Source: Anthoceros angustus (Eukaryota; Streptophyta; Anthocerotopsida; Anthocerotales; Anthocerotaceae). Taken from it: a stretch of DNA of 64,000 nt. The stretch is from contig MU008159.1 of assembly GCA_010909165.1 (NCBI GenBank), positions 1,922,001 to 1,986,000 of the forward strand, written 5' to 3'. The notes under the pieces were generated by a model. It saw nothing but the letters and a program-made list of their open reading frames with translations, had not been told where the DNA came from and searched no databases. Of the stretch, positions 1 to 11,900 are shown piece by piece (the stretch's first letter is position 1; the number at the start of each line of letters is the position of its first letter). The position numbers and the translations under genes are program-made.

Positions 1-2
1 GC

Positions 3-215
3 GATGACGACGATGGGGATGAAGGTGGCGACGCAGCAGATGATGACGATGATAAGGGAGATGACGATGATGAAGATGGGGACGACGACGATGATGGGGA
101 GCCTGATGACGAAGCTGGTCCAGATGAGGATGATGACGACGATGAAGATGAGGATGATGATGACGATGAGGAGGAAGAGGACGAGACTCCAAAGTCGAAG
201 AAAACAAAGCGCTGA
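3..215 (+). CDS. C-terminal acidic tail of a probable nuclear protein (5' partial)
   Basis: The frame that starts at base 3 is open from the window edge to a TGA at 213-215. It reads as about 70 residues of almost pure Asp/Glu with a few Gly and Ala, closing with a short basic end (TPKSKKTKR). A long acidic run followed by a basic, NLS-like terminus is typical of plant nuclear or chromatin-associated acidic-tail proteins, but the body of the protein lies outside the window, so no function can be given. The alternative frame starting with Met at base 4 is only a Met/Thr-rich shadow of the GAT/GAC repeats. The GAY/GAR-rich tract is itself prone to length variation. Confidence 0.6.
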   Translation, partial: DDDDGDEGGDAADDDDDKGDDDDEDGDDDDDGEPDDEAGPDEDDDDDEDEDDDDDEEEEDETPKSKKTKR

Positions 216-1545
216 GAAGCAGCTTCTCCTGGTGGCAAAGTAGTTGTCTCTAGAGCTGTGGCTTCGGCGTACTTACTTTCAATTTCTTTCTTTTTTGTCC
301 TTACGACATGTCCCTGGTACCGTCCAAGAGAACTGTTAGCATCGATGAAAGGTCTCGAGCCAGGGCAGCAATGTTCTGAAGAGGCAGTGTTAGACTTTAT
401 GCTTCGTTAAATGCTGGCTGTACTCAGGAGGTAGATCCTGGTTTGGGCTATTAGTTGTCGCTAGTTTTGCATTTGGCAAGGAGTTAGTGAATCTGTGGAG
501 GACTCAATACTAGTGGTAGATAGGTGTGGTTTGGGAACTTACGATACATGAGGTGGTAATGCCATGCCTACCATGGGACCAGTCTGGGCTTAGGTAGAAC
601 ACTATAGCAATGCCTGAATCGATTTCCGCCGCAGTTACCTTGGCGGTTCAGCATTGCTGTGGCGCTCTGTTTGTTGTTTGGATGTTTGATGGTCCTTAAT
701 GGTCAACTTCTTTTGCCTATGTCTGGTTCTGTTTATGCTCCTGGTCGTAAACCTCACAAGTTGTTTCCAAGCCGGCTGTCTGTGCCCATTGAAAACGTTT
801 TTTCACATGTTCGCATTGCAGTGTCTCAAGCTTTTATGTCTGCATGCGAACAACGTCTGATGTGAAGCATGCATGTCAGGTTTCAAATGCGAACGCTTGC
901 AAATTGGCACCCTATGCAGTGGGATGTCGTATGAAGAAACTGGTGCAGACCGCTTATGCTGAGCAAGTACATATCCACAGCATATCTACAACGAGGGTAT
1001 GAATCAATAATTGTCTACCTTGGCACGCCCGGAACCAACCATCCAACAACATAAAGATGTATTGCAATCTCTGCCTCAAAATCAAAGAGACTAGAATTGA
1101 AGAATATGGACAGACCTGCAAGGTCATGAAGTTAATGACCTGCGAAAAATCGCAAGGTGTTAGAGATACCGAGCAGGTTCTCGCGAATCTGGTGTACTAC
1201 ATAATCTGGAGCCTTAGGCATCAAATGGCGCTACTTTCCTCAAATTTGTAGTGCTTGGCTTGCTACAGTAGATCTAAGAAAAACTCAGACTTAAATGAAA
1301 CCTTCAAATCCCGCAAAAGAACAACCTAAAATGTAATCCTCAGATCTGAGAGTCGTGGCAAAGTGTCTGTCACGGATGGCAGGGGCAGTGAATCTGTGAT
1401 AGTAACGTTGCGGCAAGTAGGGTGCACCTGTCAAGACACGCCTTCATTGTCCGTCGAACGGTTGTTGCCATTTTTAGACTGAAGTCTGAGAAAGACAGGC
1501 TTGAGGAGGGAGGGACCTAGGAAAGGAAGTCGAGGATTTGGACAA
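216..1545. other. Intergenic region between two convergent genes
   Basis: This 1.3 kb should hold the 3' UTR of the acidic-tail gene on the left and that of the LRR gene (reading leftward) on the right. I see no coding region in it: the ORFs of 64-68 codons at 659-865 and 1057-1251 have no recognisable composition or motif. Poly(A) signals are not distinctive enough to place. Confidence 0.5.
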
Positions 1546-2751
1546 TCAATTGCATTGATACCATGGACGTGAAATCTGCCTACCAGCCTTGGCCGGGCAA
1601 GGTGTTCCTCCTGGAGGGGTGAAACAGTTGTACTGGGTACACAAGGAAGACACGAAGGGGACACTAGAACCTAAGGAAAAAGATGTGAGATAGTTGTGCT
1701 GAATGTACAGATTCTTGAGAGATCCTGCAAGCAAGCCATTTGTATATTCACCAGGCACGGGCCCAGCAAAGAAATTGTTGTTCACATACAGGCTCTCCAC
1801 TGTCGCTAAATACGGGGACAGGCTTCCTGTGAACTTGTTATTGCTGAGATCGACTTCACTTATGAAAACAGGTCCTGATGGGTTGATAGAACCGGAGAAC
1901 AAGTTTCGGTGAAGCAGGAGGTAGTTGAGAGGGAAGCTGAAAATTTGCTGAGGCAGAGAGCCAGTGAAGAGATTCCGACCCAGATCAAGGTACTCGAGGT
2001 TGGAAAGACTGCCTATGACATCGATGCTACCAGTCATGCCGTTCTTGAGAACAGAGAAGAAGCGGAGGGAATTGGGGAGGTATCCAGGAAGGGTGCCTGA
2101 CAGGGCGTTCTTAGACAAATCCAAATGAGACAGCCTGGAGGAGGTGAAGGAAGGAATGCTGCCACCAAGATTGTTATGAGCCAGATCGACAGAGATGAGA
2201 GACGGGGCATTGGCAAGACCTTGAGGGATGGAGCCAGAGAAATGGTTGGAGCTGAGATCCAGGTACTCGAGATTCTGACAATTCTGGAGGCTGTTGGGAA
2301 TGCTGCCTACGAGGCGGTTGTTAGAGAGGCCCAGAAACTGGAGAGAGCTCAAGGAGCCGATAGAGTCAGGAATGACCCCCGAGACCTGGCCCGGAGCAAT
2401 GGAGAGCTGAGTGAGAGCATTGAGGTTCCCAATGGACCAGGGAATCTGGCCCGATAGCCCTCCGTTAGCAGAGCCCAGGGACAGAATCACGATTCTGCTG
2501 ATGCCGGAAGACTCAGCGCAGGAGACACCAACGAAGAAATTGCAGGGAGCGAAGTCGAAGTCCCACGTCTGCAGGAACTGAGTACCTGGGAGGTCGCTCA
2601 TGGACTGCTTGATATCCAGCAGCACTTGCAAGTCGGGAGGATTCAGCTGCGCCCGCGCCAGCGGCGCAGCCAGGGCCAGGGCCAGAGCCATCGCCAGCGC
2701 CAGGATGGGCGCCACGGAACTCCACCAATCGCAAAATCTGCTGCTCTCCAT
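1546..2751 (-). CDS. Secreted leucine-rich repeat protein
   Basis: This is an intact single-exon ORF of 401 residues. Residues 1-34 form a signal peptide: a hydrophobic Ala/Leu core ending in ARA, with cleavage likely before Gln35. An LRR N-terminal cap follows, with paired cysteines at about 71 and 79 (CNFFVGVSC). About ten plant-specific LRRs run from roughly residue 86 to 350, with the pattern LxxLxLxxNxLxGxIP clear in units such as LEYLDLSSNHFSGSIP. The C-terminal tail has four cysteines (371, 376, 385, 400) in a TPPGGTPCP-type context. There is no transmembrane helix and no kinase domain, so the product is predicted to be an apoplastic or cell-wall LRR protein, possibly a ligand-binding or co-receptor partner. 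The start is the first Met of the frame and is immediately followed by the signal peptide. No frameshift is present, unlike every repeat-borne frame to the right. A specific family name is not assigned. Confidence 0.9.
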   Translation of the reverse strand: MESSRFCDWWSSVAPILALAMALALALAAPLARAQLNPPDLQVLLDIKQSMSDLPGTQFLQTWDFDFAPCNFFVGVSCAESSGISRIVILSLGSANGGLSGQIPWSIGNLNALTQLSIAPGQVSGVIPDSIGSLSSLQFLGLSNNRLVGSIPNSLQNCQNLEYLDLSSNHFSGSIPQGLANAPSLISVDLAHNNLGGSIPSFTSSRLSHLDLSKNALSGTLPGYLPNSLRFFSVLKNGMTGSIDVIGSLSNLEYLDLGRNLFTGSLPQQIFSFPLNYLLLHRNLFSGSINPSGPVFISEVDLSNNKFTGSLSPYLATVESLYVNNNFFAGPVPGEYTNGLLAGSLKNLYIQHNYLTSFSLGSSVPFVSSLCTQYNCFTPPGGTPCPAKAGRQISRPWYQCN

Positions 2752-3480
2752 ACTTCCAATCTGCAGGCAACAGATAAAGACAAGACAAAACGAGCTTAGA
2801 GGTCTCCTTCCCCACAGCAGCGAGCACCCTCAGCATGCATTCCAATGCAGATGAAACCAAAACCGCAACAACACACATTCAAATTGGTCCAATGCAAGCC
2901 CCGACCTCTCAGCTCCTCCGCGGGAAGCTTCAGACAGCGTCGTACGCAACGCGCTCCCAGACGCCGCGGCCCGTCCCTTCAAATCCGGCTACAGCAGAAA
3001 ATTTCGCAATGCAGAGGCTCAGAGAATGCGGGCTTGCAGCTGAGAGGGAGCAAAAACCGGCAGCCTCCCGCTCCAGCTGAGATCCATCCGCCTCGCCAGG
3101 CCTGTGGCTTCAGAACAACAACTAAGGCCGGGAGAATGGCAAAGGGGTTGTCAGAGAGGGGCAGAGCAGGAGGGGCAAATTCCCGGAGATGGCCGGGTCT
3201 GGAGGCTGCAGACAGGGAAGCAGCGGGAGGAGAGCGAGGCGGGCAGGCGAGCAGCGAGCAGGCTGGCTGGCACCAGGGTGCCGTATTGTGTCAGGCGGGA
3301 CAGCGGAGGATCGCCAAGAGAAAATTGCGAGAAAAAGGCAAAGGCGGAGGAGGGGACGAGGCAGGTGGGAGGGGAGGACTGCTCTCTCACACAGTACATA
3401 CAGCAATTGGTGGTGTGTAAGAGGCCTTTGCGCTTGGCATAACCTCACCTGATTGCAGCACCTGCGAGCCAGCCTTATAT
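2752..3480 (-). promoter_or_regulatory. 5' leader and proximal promoter of the LRR gene
   Basis: The region upstream of the LRR start is GC-rich and purine/pyrimidine-skewed, as expected for a long 5' UTR. The long overlapping ORFs here (up to about 200 codons near 3122-3718) are frame shadows in GC-rich DNA. A TATA-like CATATAAG on the minus strand at 3474-3481 would place transcription start near 3440. The assignment rests only on position and this motif. Confidence 0.25.
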
Positions 3481-3990
3481 GTACATATGTATGAAGGGTG
3501 CAGGAGAGGACGGGGAGTCCCAGCGGCAGGACGGCGCCTTTACGGGCTCCGTTCCGTTCCGTGGCCCCCGCTGCGCGTGGCGTGGCCGGGCGACAGTCCT
3601 GTGCCGCATAAAACAGGGTGCATAATGCGGCCATCCAGCCCCGCGCGGCCAGCGAGGCGTCAAACGGAACGGGAGGCAAGTTGCAACAGCGCGAGAGCGC
3701 GAGATCCGGGCGGATCAATCCGTCCGCTCAAATCATGATCCCCGAGGCGATTATGACGAAATAGCCTTGATCGCGTTGCATGATAAACTTAGAACCGGCG
3801 TCGCGACCCGGCTCGCGAGGAGTGTGTGTGGTGCGAGCTCGCAGCTACAGCTGGGGCCTGGGCGCGCCTGGGCGCGCCTGGGCTGGGGCCCAGCTGGTCG
3901 GGAGAGCCAGCAGGCCTGAGCTACCGACAGAGCGGCGAGGGGCTCGATCGCATCCGGGCCCGGCGCGCAGCGTCTCCCAGGCCAGGACTC

Positions 3991-4039
3991 CAGGACGCAG
4001 GACGCAGGACGCAGGACGTAGGACGCAGGCCGCAGGCCG
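3991..4039. repeat. 7-bp tandem repeat (CAGGACG)n
   Basis: Five head-to-tail copies of CAGGACG (one has TAGGACG) are followed by two CAGGCCG variants. This is a short minisatellite in GC-rich intergenic DNA. Confidence 0.85.
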
Positions 4040-4529
4040 CGGAAACGCAGCCAGTGGCAGCCAGTCGACGGCGACGACACAATGCCGACGCGACGCGCTC
4101 TGGAGCTCAAGCCTGCTGCCTGACACCACCGCCGATGCGGCATGGCATGCGGCAGCGCGCCTCAAGGAATCGCACAGGCGTCAGTCGGACCAAGAGTTTT
4201 GCGTAAAGCACGCCGGCTTCGGGAATTGAAATTATGAACGCACCTTATCAGCAGCCGCATCATCTCGCACGGCCCCTTGCTCATCTCCCGCCACCTGGTG
4301 CCCGCCGCTGGTACAGGTTACAGCCAACCCTGTGAAACATCCATCCATGCATCCATCAACGTTGCCCCGCAAGGCGTATGCCATGCCCTAACCCGGTCCC
4401 TGCTCCCCTGCTCCCCTGCTCCGGGACTCCAAGCCCTAGAACGCCATAGCCGTGGACGGGACGTCTCCGCTTCCAAGCTCTTGAGATAAATTCCACCATC
4501 AACTCTGCAACGGAAAGGAGCTATTCCCG

Positions 4530-4555
4530 GGTGGTGGTGGTGGTGGTGGTGGTGG
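4530..4555. repeat. (GTG)n microsatellite
   Basis: About eight uninterrupted GTG/TGG units are followed by degenerate GGCAGT units. On the minus strand this reads as a His-rich run in a spurious ORF. Confidence 0.9.
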
Positions 4556-6188
4556 CAGTGGCAGTAACAGTGGCAGGCTCGAGCTACGGCGCCTTCTCCA
4601 CCACGAACGGGACGGCCCAGTTTAGAGCCTCTTAAACTCCCACCTGTCTGCACCGCGAACAGGTGGCCTTCTCTCATCACGCACCAGTCAGGAGGGGTAC
4701 AGCCTGCAGCAGGCTTCTGCAGCTCTGCTTCGCATTCACGAATGTGCCACATGCCGCGGTTTACTCCAGCCCTGGCCTCCATGCTGCTCCAATCAATGGT
4801 TTTAAATGCAAACAACAGGAGGAAAGGCCGATCGGGCCTGCCTGGCTCGCTTACCTAATACCTACCAACTAGACTACTGCCTTGCAGGCCACTCATCTCC
4901 TCCCGTGGACCGGCGGAGCGTCCAACAAATTTCTTGACATTTTCAACCACCTGGAGGCCTGGATGCTGCTTGCACCTTGCACCGCACATTCACACTGGAA
5001 TAAAAAAAATTCAAAAACAAAATCCGCAAAGACAGCAAGGGACATGGGACGGGGCGCTGCTGGCCTGGTTGTTGTTGTTGTTTTGTGCGCCAATGCGCGG
5101 AAAGCAGCAGCAGTAGCTGTCGTCGCCGTCCTTGCACCTTACGCCAAGGCTGACGATCTGCCTGCCCCAAGCCCGAGTCCCGCGTACTACCCGCCATTCC
5201 CTCGCCTCTCTCGGTGGGAGCGTCGTCCAGTAAAGAAACCCGGGCCGCGTCGTGGTTCGACGCCCGACCCGGCCCGGGCTCCCAAACGGATGTCCGCCAT
5301 TTCAAAACCTCCAACCTGGTTCAAACGCCCGCAGGAATTCGCGGCTTCTGCCGGCGGGTCGATCGAGGGAAAAGCCCTAGTCGTCACAGCGTCCGGCAAC
5401 GTTGGCAGGCCCTTGCCCACCGGCCAGCCGCGTGCGGAGCGGGGAACGGAGTCCGTTTCCGCGGTTCTGTGGAATGTTCGTCTGCATTTAATGCTGGAGT
5501 TTGGCAGCCTGAAATGGTTATGATAGGAGGCGGACACTACGTACATACTGCAATACTGTTAGAAGGGGTAGACGCGCAAGGGCTTGAGCTGCAACAGGAG
5601 GAAGGGATAACAGGGGGTATGGATTCTTGGAATCCGATGCAAACAGGGGTGCAACCAGGCGCACCCACAAGGCATGCTGAGGCATCTTTGCCTGACACGA
5701 ACCGGCGACTTCTGGAGCAAGCACATTCTCCCACACCATGGTCTCCAGGGTTTTGCAGCCTTTGCAGTGAGCACCAACAGTATGGCACACACCCACCAGC
5801 CTGCTGCTGCGTGCGTGGTCCCGGCTCCCCGATTCCGAGCCCGGGCCCCCAACATGTTGCATGGGATGCCGGACATGGCCTGCCGATGCCAATCACGCTG
5901 TCTCCTTGTACAGCGTAATGGCGTTCTCATGAGGGCTTGTGTAACGCGTTAGGGCTCGATGGCTTCTCTCCTCCAACACTCTTATCACTTTGCCCAGCCA
6001 GGCTACGGGTTTAGGGGTACAGCATAAGCCAGACAGCCCAGGAGCCAATGGGGTCGCGTCTACGGCTAGGGTACAGTACATCCAGTGTTTGAGAGCAGCT
6101 GGCCCTGTTGACCACGGACGAATTAGGGTAGCGAGGATGCTAGACAGGAGAAACCAAGCACAAGAGCACAGGGAGGAACGTGCGCCCT

Positions 6189-6212
6189 GCGCACTGCGCA
6201 CTGCGCACTGCG
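6189..6212. repeat. 7-bp tandem repeat (GCGCACT)n
   Basis: Three head-to-tail copies of GCGCACT plus a partial unit, in non-coding DNA. Confidence 0.8.
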
Positions 6213-6524
6213 GGAGTCTGCTGCCCATGGAACGAAGCACCGCAGCAGAAGTACAATCCTGGGCCCTGATCTCGGATACGATACGCATCGTCTCGCCTCC
6301 TGCCTATTTTATTACCGCCCTGATTCGCATCAGCTCCTCTTTATGGCCACTCGCGAGCCTCGACACCCAATGCCTGCAGTTTCATGCTTGAATTACTGCA
6401 CAAGGCAGACCTTAAGTACACGGCGATTGCAGGCTCCGATTTACATTCTCGGGGGGTGGTACTTCCAGGATCTCCCACGTTTCATCTTATCTCCGCTTCT
6501 CCACATGGTACAAACTTCATCTAG

Positions 6525-6556
6525 TATGGATGTATGGATGTATGGATGTATGTATG
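6525..6556. repeat. (GTATGGAT)n microsatellite
   Basis: Tandem GTATGGAT units grade into GTAT units in AT-richer intergenic DNA. Confidence 0.85.
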
Positions 6557-6801
6557 TGGTATGTAGTATTTCCCCGACTCTCCATGCCCATCTATCCTTG
6601 TTGCACCTCTACATCGAATGAAGATCTCCTCACACGCTTATGACTGCTGAAAGCTGAGGACTGTCGAGCAGTTGCACCATGTGGCTAGATGGACATTGGC
6701 AGATGGAAGACCTTATCCTACTGCCAGAAACAAGCAACCTGAAATTCCTTCAGCTTACAAATACCGAGGAACAGTTCCTAGGTAGTAATCTTTTCAGCCA
6801 A

Positions 6802-6960
6802 GGCTATGTGGAGACCCTGTGAGCGTCCGTCTGACTCATTCTCAAAATGCCAATCATTCCTATATCAAACTCCGTGCTTCGTTCCAACTCGCATTTTGAG
6901 AATGAGTGCACGGAGCCTATGTGGAGATCCTGTGAGCGTCCGTTTTGAAAATGCCAATCA
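6802..6960. repeat. Compound direct and inverted repeat
   Basis: A segment of about 45 bp (CTATGTGGAGAxCCTGTGAG onward, ending near TGAAAATGCCAATCA) occurs at about 6804-6855 and again at about 6915-6962. Between the copies, the 17-bp ACTCATTCTCAAAATGC at 6834-6850 has its exact reverse complement at 6891-6907, enough to form a hairpin with a 40-base loop. The remains of a small foldback element would fit. Confidence 0.6.
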
Positions 6961-6962
6961 GA

Positions 6963-8880
6963 GTTGCAGCTGCAGGTCCAATTGCACTCCTTTGGAAGGA
7001 CTGACCTCTGCTGCAATCCAACTTTAGAAGTAACTTATAAGCGTGATCCCGCCGATGTCCCAGTGGTAAGACTGATCATATGTGAAATATTCAAGATACT
7101 GTACGAGGAGGATGGATCCGAAAACCCAGGGTCGAAGCGTGTTGGTACAATCTCTCCGAAACTGCTCATCAGGAAAGGATGGCCAGTGTGACATGTGGTT
7201 GCCCTTCTTCATTGGTAGTCGTGGCCAGAATTTCAAATTTGGAATTTCTGGCTTTGCGGGCTGGATAGCTTCAGGGCCAGGCCGACGGAGGAACTTGCAG
7301 GTTTGGAGATTGTGCCTGGGCTCCAAGAAAACTGCAGGCCTGCAAAACTGGGTATCAGATCCAACCAGACTTTTCTCATGAACCTCTGGCGAGGTTGGTG
7401 CAATTTGATAGGATATGATGAATGTTCCCATGACCTAGACGTCATGTTAAGTCCTCAAGCCGATGTCACACGTACCCTGCCTGCGTTCTCGTAAGGACAA
7501 TCCTCAGGGCATAGGTCAGCCCTCGCAGGTGAGCACTTCCAGTCATGGGGCCTGAGGTAAGCATGCCCGAGTTCCTGTTCCACAAGCGCTGAGTCATGTG
7601 AATCATGGTGCACGATCAGGCCAAGGGCTTCCTCGAAGGATACTCCACAACAACATCCAGCAAAGCCCATTCCTATTCCAAAAACGGTGCCTCAAGATCA
7701 GTAGGCGGAATTTTGACAATTACCTTGTATTTGCTTACATCACCACGCAGACATGCCACTCCATCACCAACCTGAATCCCTTATGCTCTTCTCACACACT
7801 GCCTTGCATGCTTCACACACCTTGTCTTGGACAGATCTCCAGTGGGCAGAGTTACTCAGCCCTCGTAGATTCATCGCTCAGCCATCACCGGCAGGCGTAG
7901 ACTGCATCACTCCCGCTCCCCATCCTACTACAGAGGCATGTACTCAAGGAGCATAATCACTGGGCAGAAATGTTCTGCCCTTGATTTAGGAAGGTTTCCA
8001 TAATTCTGTCACCTTCACAAAAATACGAGTGACAAGGGGCAACATAGCTTGAGCATAAAATCACAATGGTGCCTGGACGATCGAGCCATTTCAATAGAAT
8101 ACTGGGAAGTGCTGGGCACATCAGGGACCAGAACAAGTAGTGGACCAGCTGTGGTTGTGTCTCCCTCAAGTGTCAACAAAATGTGAAGAGGGAAGTGTTT
8201 GCCTATAAACTGAAGTCGAAGAAGGGACCAAATCAAAGAGCTGCAGCCAGCCTTGCTGCTGGTGCTGCTGCATCTTTTCTTTCAAGTGAGATGGATGGCA
8301 TTTGAAGAAACCTTCTCAGCATCCTTGAATGCGTCCTCCAATTATACCTTCAGCTTCACCTTCCCGTTGTCCAGCTTCTTCTTCCCTAACTGCATGTTGG
8401 AAAGTAGCCGTCTCATACTTATTTCTCCAACGTGCCAAGGAACAATAGCTTACAACGTGCCAAATGGCTTAGGCCAAATGGACACATATTTATAAGAACA
8501 TCTTAAGCATTAGATCGGTACTTAGATGGGGTGCCTAAAGGGAGTGGATGCCCTTAGTGCAAGTAGCTTAGGCACACCATGGTACAAGTTGACGCCTTGC
8601 CCCGGAGCATCGATTGCGAGCGGACGGCCAAAAAAGAACCCACCTTGCTGTCTTGCTTCCAGCTTGGGCATCCCTCCCCTTCTGCCGCTGCTCTAGACGA
8701 GGCGACCGCATTGTGTGGACGGGTTGGCAGACGCTGCCAAACTTGCGTCCAAACTTGCTTGAGCACTTTTGGCGTGGCTGGAAGCTCCACTTGCCGGTGC
8801 TTCCTCCCTTGGGCGTGATGGCGGCCGCGCTGTCATTCCATGGCCATAGTCACGGAGTACAAGCTGCGTTTGAATATAAT
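6963..8880. other. Low-copy intergenic DNA, no gene recognised
   Basis: No domain or credible gene structure is visible. The longest frame (7024-7431, -, 135 codons) has no recognisable motif. CTG/CAG trinucleotides are common here (for example around 8240-8270), in contrast to the repeats that begin just to the right. Confidence 0.35.
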
Positions 8881-8941
8881 GTACGCACATAAATCGCATA
8901 TATAGTGAATATATTATGCGCACATAAATCGCATATATAGA
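8880..8941. repeat. 22-bp direct repeat at the repeat-block boundary
   Basis: The segment CGCACATAAATCGCATATAT occurs at about 8884 and again at about 8919 with a short AT-rich spacer. It lies immediately left of the first transposon-derived sequence, so it may mark an insertion edge. Confidence 0.65.
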
Positions 8942-8989
8942 CGAAAATGTTACTTGGGAATATATGAGATTGGTGTCGTTTGGGTCACT

Positions 8990-11900
8990 TACGTTTTCAA
9001 CACTTAAGATGGTACACCAAAGCGTACATTGACCCTATGATTAAAAGCAGATCCAACATGGCGGTACAGCAAGGAACGACAATACCAACGAACTTGAAAC
9101 AATGGACCATAGTGCGGAAAAACTCGATTCGGTCTTGACATTGTTCGAGGTCCGCTTTCATGATGAACAACGGGAGTGGCAACGAGACCTAACACACAAA
9201 ACAAGTCGGGACACGATTTTGATAAGTCCTACAAACTTGCAACAAATCTCAAACACTTACATTGTTAACTTTGCACTCGCAAGTGCGATCTTGGTGACTA
9301 GAAAATACAATTTGAGTCACATTGAGGGCGATTGGCGGAAGAACACCCTTAAATCATCACGCATCCGATTAAGTTCTTCGTTCAAAAGCTCCTGATAGGA
9401 TCGCGTTCACGACAAGGACTCTTCTTTGCGGTACTGTTTTGCTTGACCCGGTCATATCGCAAACCATATCGAGCGTCGAGGAAGGAACATACAAAGGACT
9501 CAAATGTCACAAGCTTTCAAAACATATTACCTTGAGAATCCGGCATCCGTTTTATGGCGGTCACACTTCTCCCGGCCGGAAGGCACGAGCCATCGTCAAG
9601 CGTGTAATCATTGTTACAGCGGCTCTTATTGGTGTAATAGCCAGCCCGGTACTTGACCATGGTCTTCATGAACCTTGACAACATTCCTTTTGAAACACGA
9701 GTTTTGCATACCAAGCCTAGCCAAAAACAAGCAGTTAGTAAATACAAACCACAAAACTTAAGCCCAAATAACAACAAACTTACATTTGATCTTGGGTTAT
9801 CAATCGTTGAATTGAACAAAACCCACAGAATTGATTTTTGTCGTTTTGCAGACCACTTGGGAGAGTGTTCAATATGACTCTAAAAGTTTCGATAACATCC
9901 TGCTCGTAAATCTTGACCTTTTGACGGAAATGCTCACTCTGGTAATTCTTCATGTCCACTTTGTAATTTTTCGAAAGCCGTTCTTGATACGTGCAAATAA
10001 AAGCGAGCTTAATACAGTACATCAAAACGTCAAAGATACAATGAACAAAACAACCAAAACATACTGAACAAAAGGTCCGCCTGAATCTGCTGAAAACGAG
10101 AAGTCCCTGATGAGCAGGTTATGTAACTCTTCACCACCTCGAACTCCAAACCTGGTCGTGCAAAAATATGCACACCTGCAAACAATAGAGGCATAAGGCC
10201 TCCAGGTTTAAAACCATAAATGAACAATCAAGGTGCACCCCCTAAACCAACAATATTACCTTTTTGAGCCCCGCCCAAATGAGCATTGATGATCTCGTGT
10301 GAAAGAATCACGCTCATCATCGAAATCAACTTCACCTCTTTTCGACATGACACAATCCCAAGGTCCTTGCTGATTTTCATGGGCGCAACCAGCACAGGAC
10401 CCATGGAAAATTCCATGAAACATGTTGATCAGGAACATCGAGAACCAAGCGGCTTTGGTTCAGATGCACTTCCTTGTTAAAATTCGGTTAAAACCACGAA
10501 GAAAGACATCAACCGCACAAGAGAGATCAATCGGTCATGTGAAGGAAAGTCGAACTATCAAAATCAACAAGTCAAAAACATCTTGAACAAAAGGTCCGCC
10601 GAATCTGAACGAAGTCCTCGATGAGCGGTTATGTAACTCTTCACCACCTCGAACTCCAAACTGGTCATGCAAAAATATGCACACCGCAAACAATAGAGGC
10701 ATAAGGCCTGTTTAAAACCATAAATGAACAATCAAAGTGCACCCCTAAACCAACAATATTACCTTTTTGAGCCCCGCCCAAATGAGCATTGATGATCTCG
10801 TGTGAAAGAATCGCTCATCATCATCGAAATCAACTTCACCTCTTTTCGACATGACACAATCCCAAGGTCCTTGCTGATTTTCATGGGCGCAACCGCACAG
10901 GACCCATGGAAAATTCCATGAAACATGTTGATCATCGAACATCGTAACCAAGCTTTGGTTCAAGATGCACTTCCTTGTTAAAATTCGGTTAAAACCACGA
11001 AAGAAAGACATCAACCTGAACAAGAGAAAATCAGAAATCAGCCATGTGAAAGGAAAGTCAGAACTATCAAAATCAACAAGTGCAAAAACATCACTACTTA
11101 CGTTTCTGGAGAAAATCTCCTGTTGTCCTTGATTCGAACTTGATGGAAAAAGGATATCAGAATAAGATTCAGATCCTTGTGAGGGATATCCTCAACAGAT
11201 CCCATCCCCGACCCCACTCACTTTCATAAAGGCCACGAGGCGACTTGACACGGTTATTACGCGTTTGGACCTATCCTCCCCACCACTCAAAGCATCATTC
11301 ACGCTCCCTCGGGACTATTGGGTCAAATCCACTCTCTGAAAATTGCTTCATCATCAATTTCCTCCATACCCATGGCAAAGTCATCTTGGGATCATCACAC
11401 TTTAGCCTCTCAAACATATCGAGCACTTCTTGATCAGGGATGACTCCAGGGTCGGGAACCACAGCAGGCATGGAAAAGCGCCCGGCCATAAAAGCATTCA
11501 GCGGCGGCACACAAATCTCTAGACTCAGGGCAGGCTTTGGCGGCCTCACAACCATGGGATCGTCGGTTATCAAGAAATCATTCTCCCCACAAAGCTGGAC
11601 CCCTCTCTCGAGACAACTTTGGGACATAGTTAGTAATCTCTGCAAGAGGACCTTCAACCAATGCCACAGTCAGTGTCCACCTTCTCCTCTTGAACAAAAC
11701 TCAGCGTCGAGCATCCTTCTTGGATGAGAAGTGCCTTGGCGGTTTAGGAATGTCTTTTTTGGGAACTAAATAAGTTCCTTCACTGTGCACCAAGACACCA
11801 TCAACTTTACCATCATCCTGCAGTGGATGGGTTGCAGTATGAAGAACTGCGGATTTGACACGCTGTCTTGTGTACGGCTTAGCCATGACTTCAGCCAAGG

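Larger units (their letters stand above)
3481..6700. other. Low-copy intergenic DNA, no gene recognised
   Basis: This is 3.2 kb of GC-rich, apparently single-copy sequence with several microsatellites (listed separately). Long ORFs such as 4882-5523 and 5214-5918 (+) overlap in different frames. They have no domain, no repeat structure and no signal beyond low-complexity Val or Ala runs. A GC-rich imperfect inverted repeat occurs near 5239-5283. I see no gene. Confidence 0.4.

Noticed and set aside
4882-5918. Long + frames of 213 and 234 codons
   Set aside because: They overlap in different frames in GC-rich DNA and show no domain, no consistent codon bias and no partner gene.
7024-7431. 135-codon minus ORF
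   Set aside because: No recognisable motif and no gene structure around it; length is within chance for this composition.
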